64,000 bases of DNA, taken from assembly GCA_016840165.1 (NCBI GenBank), contig JAEOSU010000051.1, positions 223,090 through 287,089 on the forward strand, in the 5' to 3' direction. A program made the position numbers and the translations under genes. Positions 62,819 through 64,000 of this stretch are shown here, piece after piece. The notes under the pieces were generated by a model that did no database searches, was not told the origin of the DNA, and saw only the letters and a program-made list of their open reading frames with translations. Source of the stretch: Promethearchaeota archaeon (GTDB lineage Archaea; Asgardarchaeota; Lokiarchaeia; Sigyniarchaeales; SOKP01). How positions within the stretch are numbered: the stretch's first letter is position 1; each line of letters begins with the position of its first letter.

Positions 62819-64000
62819 TTAATTTTCATCAATACCTAAAACATATTCAATAACTTTAATGATATCTGCTTTCCTAGCGTTATTTGGTAAATCAATCTCA
62901 TGTTTTTTACAAAATGATTTTAACTCTTTTACAGTAAAATCATTTAAATCATTTGGTAATTCATCAAGCATCTCCTGCTTGTCTTCATCACTTTCAAAAT
63001 CAATAGAAAGTTCATACCTTTCACCTGTTACCTCTTCTATTGCATCCAATATGTCAACTAAATCTTCTTTTTTTCTTTGAGGGACTCTTTCTAATATTTC
63101 TTCTTCTTCTTCACTTTCTAATAGTTTCTCTTCCTCTTCCTTTTTTTTCTGGGCTAATGCTTTTTTCTTTGCTAATCTCTCTTGTTTCAATACTTCAATC
63201 TTATCCATAAACTGTGAATAGTTGTCCTTAAAATATTTTAAACTCACATTGATGATATCAGAAAAGTTATCCCAGTTCTCTTCTTTTATTACCGAATCCA
63301 ACCAATGAAATAGGTCTAATTGAAGGTCAATTGTAATAACTTTTCCCTCAGATTCGATATCCGTTGTTAACCATCTTAAAATGTTTGCAATAATGATGTC
63401 ATTATCAAATGCTGTAAATCCATATTCACGTCCTAATGAAGAAAAAATAGAAGTAGTGCCGAAACTTACAACTTTTCCCTCATAATACTCTATCGCTAAC
63501 ATAAGTGGTATTTTAGGACTATCTTTCTCTACCCATTCTTTTCCATCATATACATTTCTCCAACAATTTATTCCCGCATTAATTAATTGCTCGATTTGAA
63601 CATTTTGCTCATCCTCAAGAACTTCAACCAAATTCAATGAACAGCTACTGGATAACACTACCTTTTTAACTTGTTCTGTAATGAAATGAGGTTTAAAATT
63701 TGTAATTAGAGGTCTTTTTTGCATATTAACATAAGAAACTGAATCAAAAACTTCATCATTTACAAATTCAAATCCGAACTTTCTGGTTAATTCATTTAGG
63801 TTTGTTCGATTCGAGTAATCTCCTCCCCGTGCCCCAATAATAAGCAAACTTCCCCCTTTTCTCACGAACTCTTCTAAAACTTCTACTTCTTTGGCAGTTA
63901 ATCCAATATTTTTTGGAGTAGATATAATTATTGCTGAATAGTGCTTAATATTTTCTAAAGAATTAAAGCCCAATTCAATTTTACCAATTTTATATCCTGA
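62819..64000 (-). CDS. GATase-like/DUF4350-type and SAP-domain protein (5' end missing)
   Basis: At least 394 residues; the frame is open to the end of the window, so the start lies beyond. The N-terminal part (HYSAIIISTPKNIGLTAKEV, KGGSLLIIGARGGDY, VVSFGTTSIFS) resembles the glutamine-amidotransferase-like fold of DUF4350/IFT52-type proteins. A Lys/Glu coiled stretch (MDKIEVLKQERLAKKKALAQ onward) and an acidic linker follow. The C-terminal SAP motif is LNDFTVKELKSFCKKHEIDL. The SAP end could bind nucleic acid. Function unknown. Confidence 0.6.
   Translation of the reverse strand, partial: SGYKIGKIELGFNSLENIKHYSAIIISTPKNIGLTAKEVEVLEEFVRKGGSLLIIGARGGDYSNRTNLNELTRKFGFEFVNDEVFDSVSYVNMQKRPLITNFKPHFITEQVKKVVLSSSCSLNLVEVLEDEQNVQIEQLINAGINCWRNVYDGKEWVEKDSPKIPLMLAIEYYEGKVVSFGTTSIFSSLGREYGFTAFDNDIIIANILRWLTTDIESEGKVITIDLQLDLFHWLDSVIKEENWDNFSDIINVSLKYFKDNYSQFMDKIEVLKQERLAKKKALAQKKKEEEEKLLESEEEEEILERVPQRKKEDLVDILDAIEEVTGERYELSIDFESDEDKQEMLDELPNDLNDFTVKELKSFCKKHEIDLPNNARKADIIKVIEYVLGIDEN

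Overview
The window is AT-rich archaeal DNA, most likely from an Asgard (Lokiarchaeia-like) archaeon. Pointers to this are an Arf-like small GTPase domain inside a 1126-residue PAS/GAF signalling protein, longin-like domain proteins, a histone-fold protein beside an Alba protein, a CDC48-type AAA ATPase, an ER-type (Ser/His/Asp) signal peptidase, tetrahydromethanopterin C1 metabolism, archaeal TATA boxes and GGTGAT-type ribosome binding sites. No rRNA, tRNA, CRISPR array or insertion sequence was seen. The assignment rests on gene content, not on a marker-gene tree.

Layout. 1-5 kb: the end of a CrtI-like oxidoreductase, then a ferredoxin-fused ETF (etfA, etfB) and an acyl-CoA dehydrogenase. 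5-10 kb: small enzymes and membrane proteins with divergent, probably leaderless promoters. 10-16 kb: a two-subunit B12-dependent acyl-CoA mutase with a very unusual active site, a large acyl-CoA dehydrogenase, the MeaB chaperone and a crotonase. 16-25 kb: an ICMT-like methyltransferase, a membrane-anchored winged-helix regulator, the two split subunits of a CoA-transferase-like enzyme and, between them, a threonine cluster (thrH, thrC, hom, ACT) in which ThrH probably replaces homoserine kinase. 25-28.5 kb: the GTPase-PAS-PAS-GAF-pseudokinase. 28.5-40 kb: a DUF169/ferredoxin pair, cobalamin adenosyltransferase, valyl-tRNA synthetase, MaoC hydratase, a transporter, a thiolase/DUF35 pair, a secreted peptidase and a lipid kinase. 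40-45 kb: signal peptidase, Alba, histone, a nuclease and an aminotransferase. 45-56 kb: two divergent operons. The minus operon carries two TraB-like paralogues, MtdB and CDC48. The plus operon carries a winged-helix-HdrA-MvhD fusion, the [NiFe] hydrogenase small and large subunits and a longin-like protein. 56-64 kb: nucleases, a PCMT-like protein, rhomboid, endonuclease III, a Trm11-like methyltransferase and a SAP-domain protein cut by the window end.

Together the genes suggest an anaerobe that oxidises fatty or amino-acid-derived acyl-CoA esters (acyl-CoA dehydrogenases, ETF, hydratases, thiolase, B12 mutase with its chaperone and cofactor-making enzyme) and balances electrons through ferredoxin and a soluble Hdr-linked [NiFe] hydrogenase. 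The most unusual signals are: (1) an HdrA fused to a DNA-binding domain, in an operon where several genes have a good ribosome binding site but an ATT (AUU) instead of a normal start; (2) a roughly 63-bp nested palindrome shared by two regulatory regions; (3) a mutase lacking the residues that define methylmalonyl-CoA mutase; (4) a GTPase fused to a degenerate histidine kinase; (5) a hydrogenase large subunit that ends exactly at its last metal-ligand motif.
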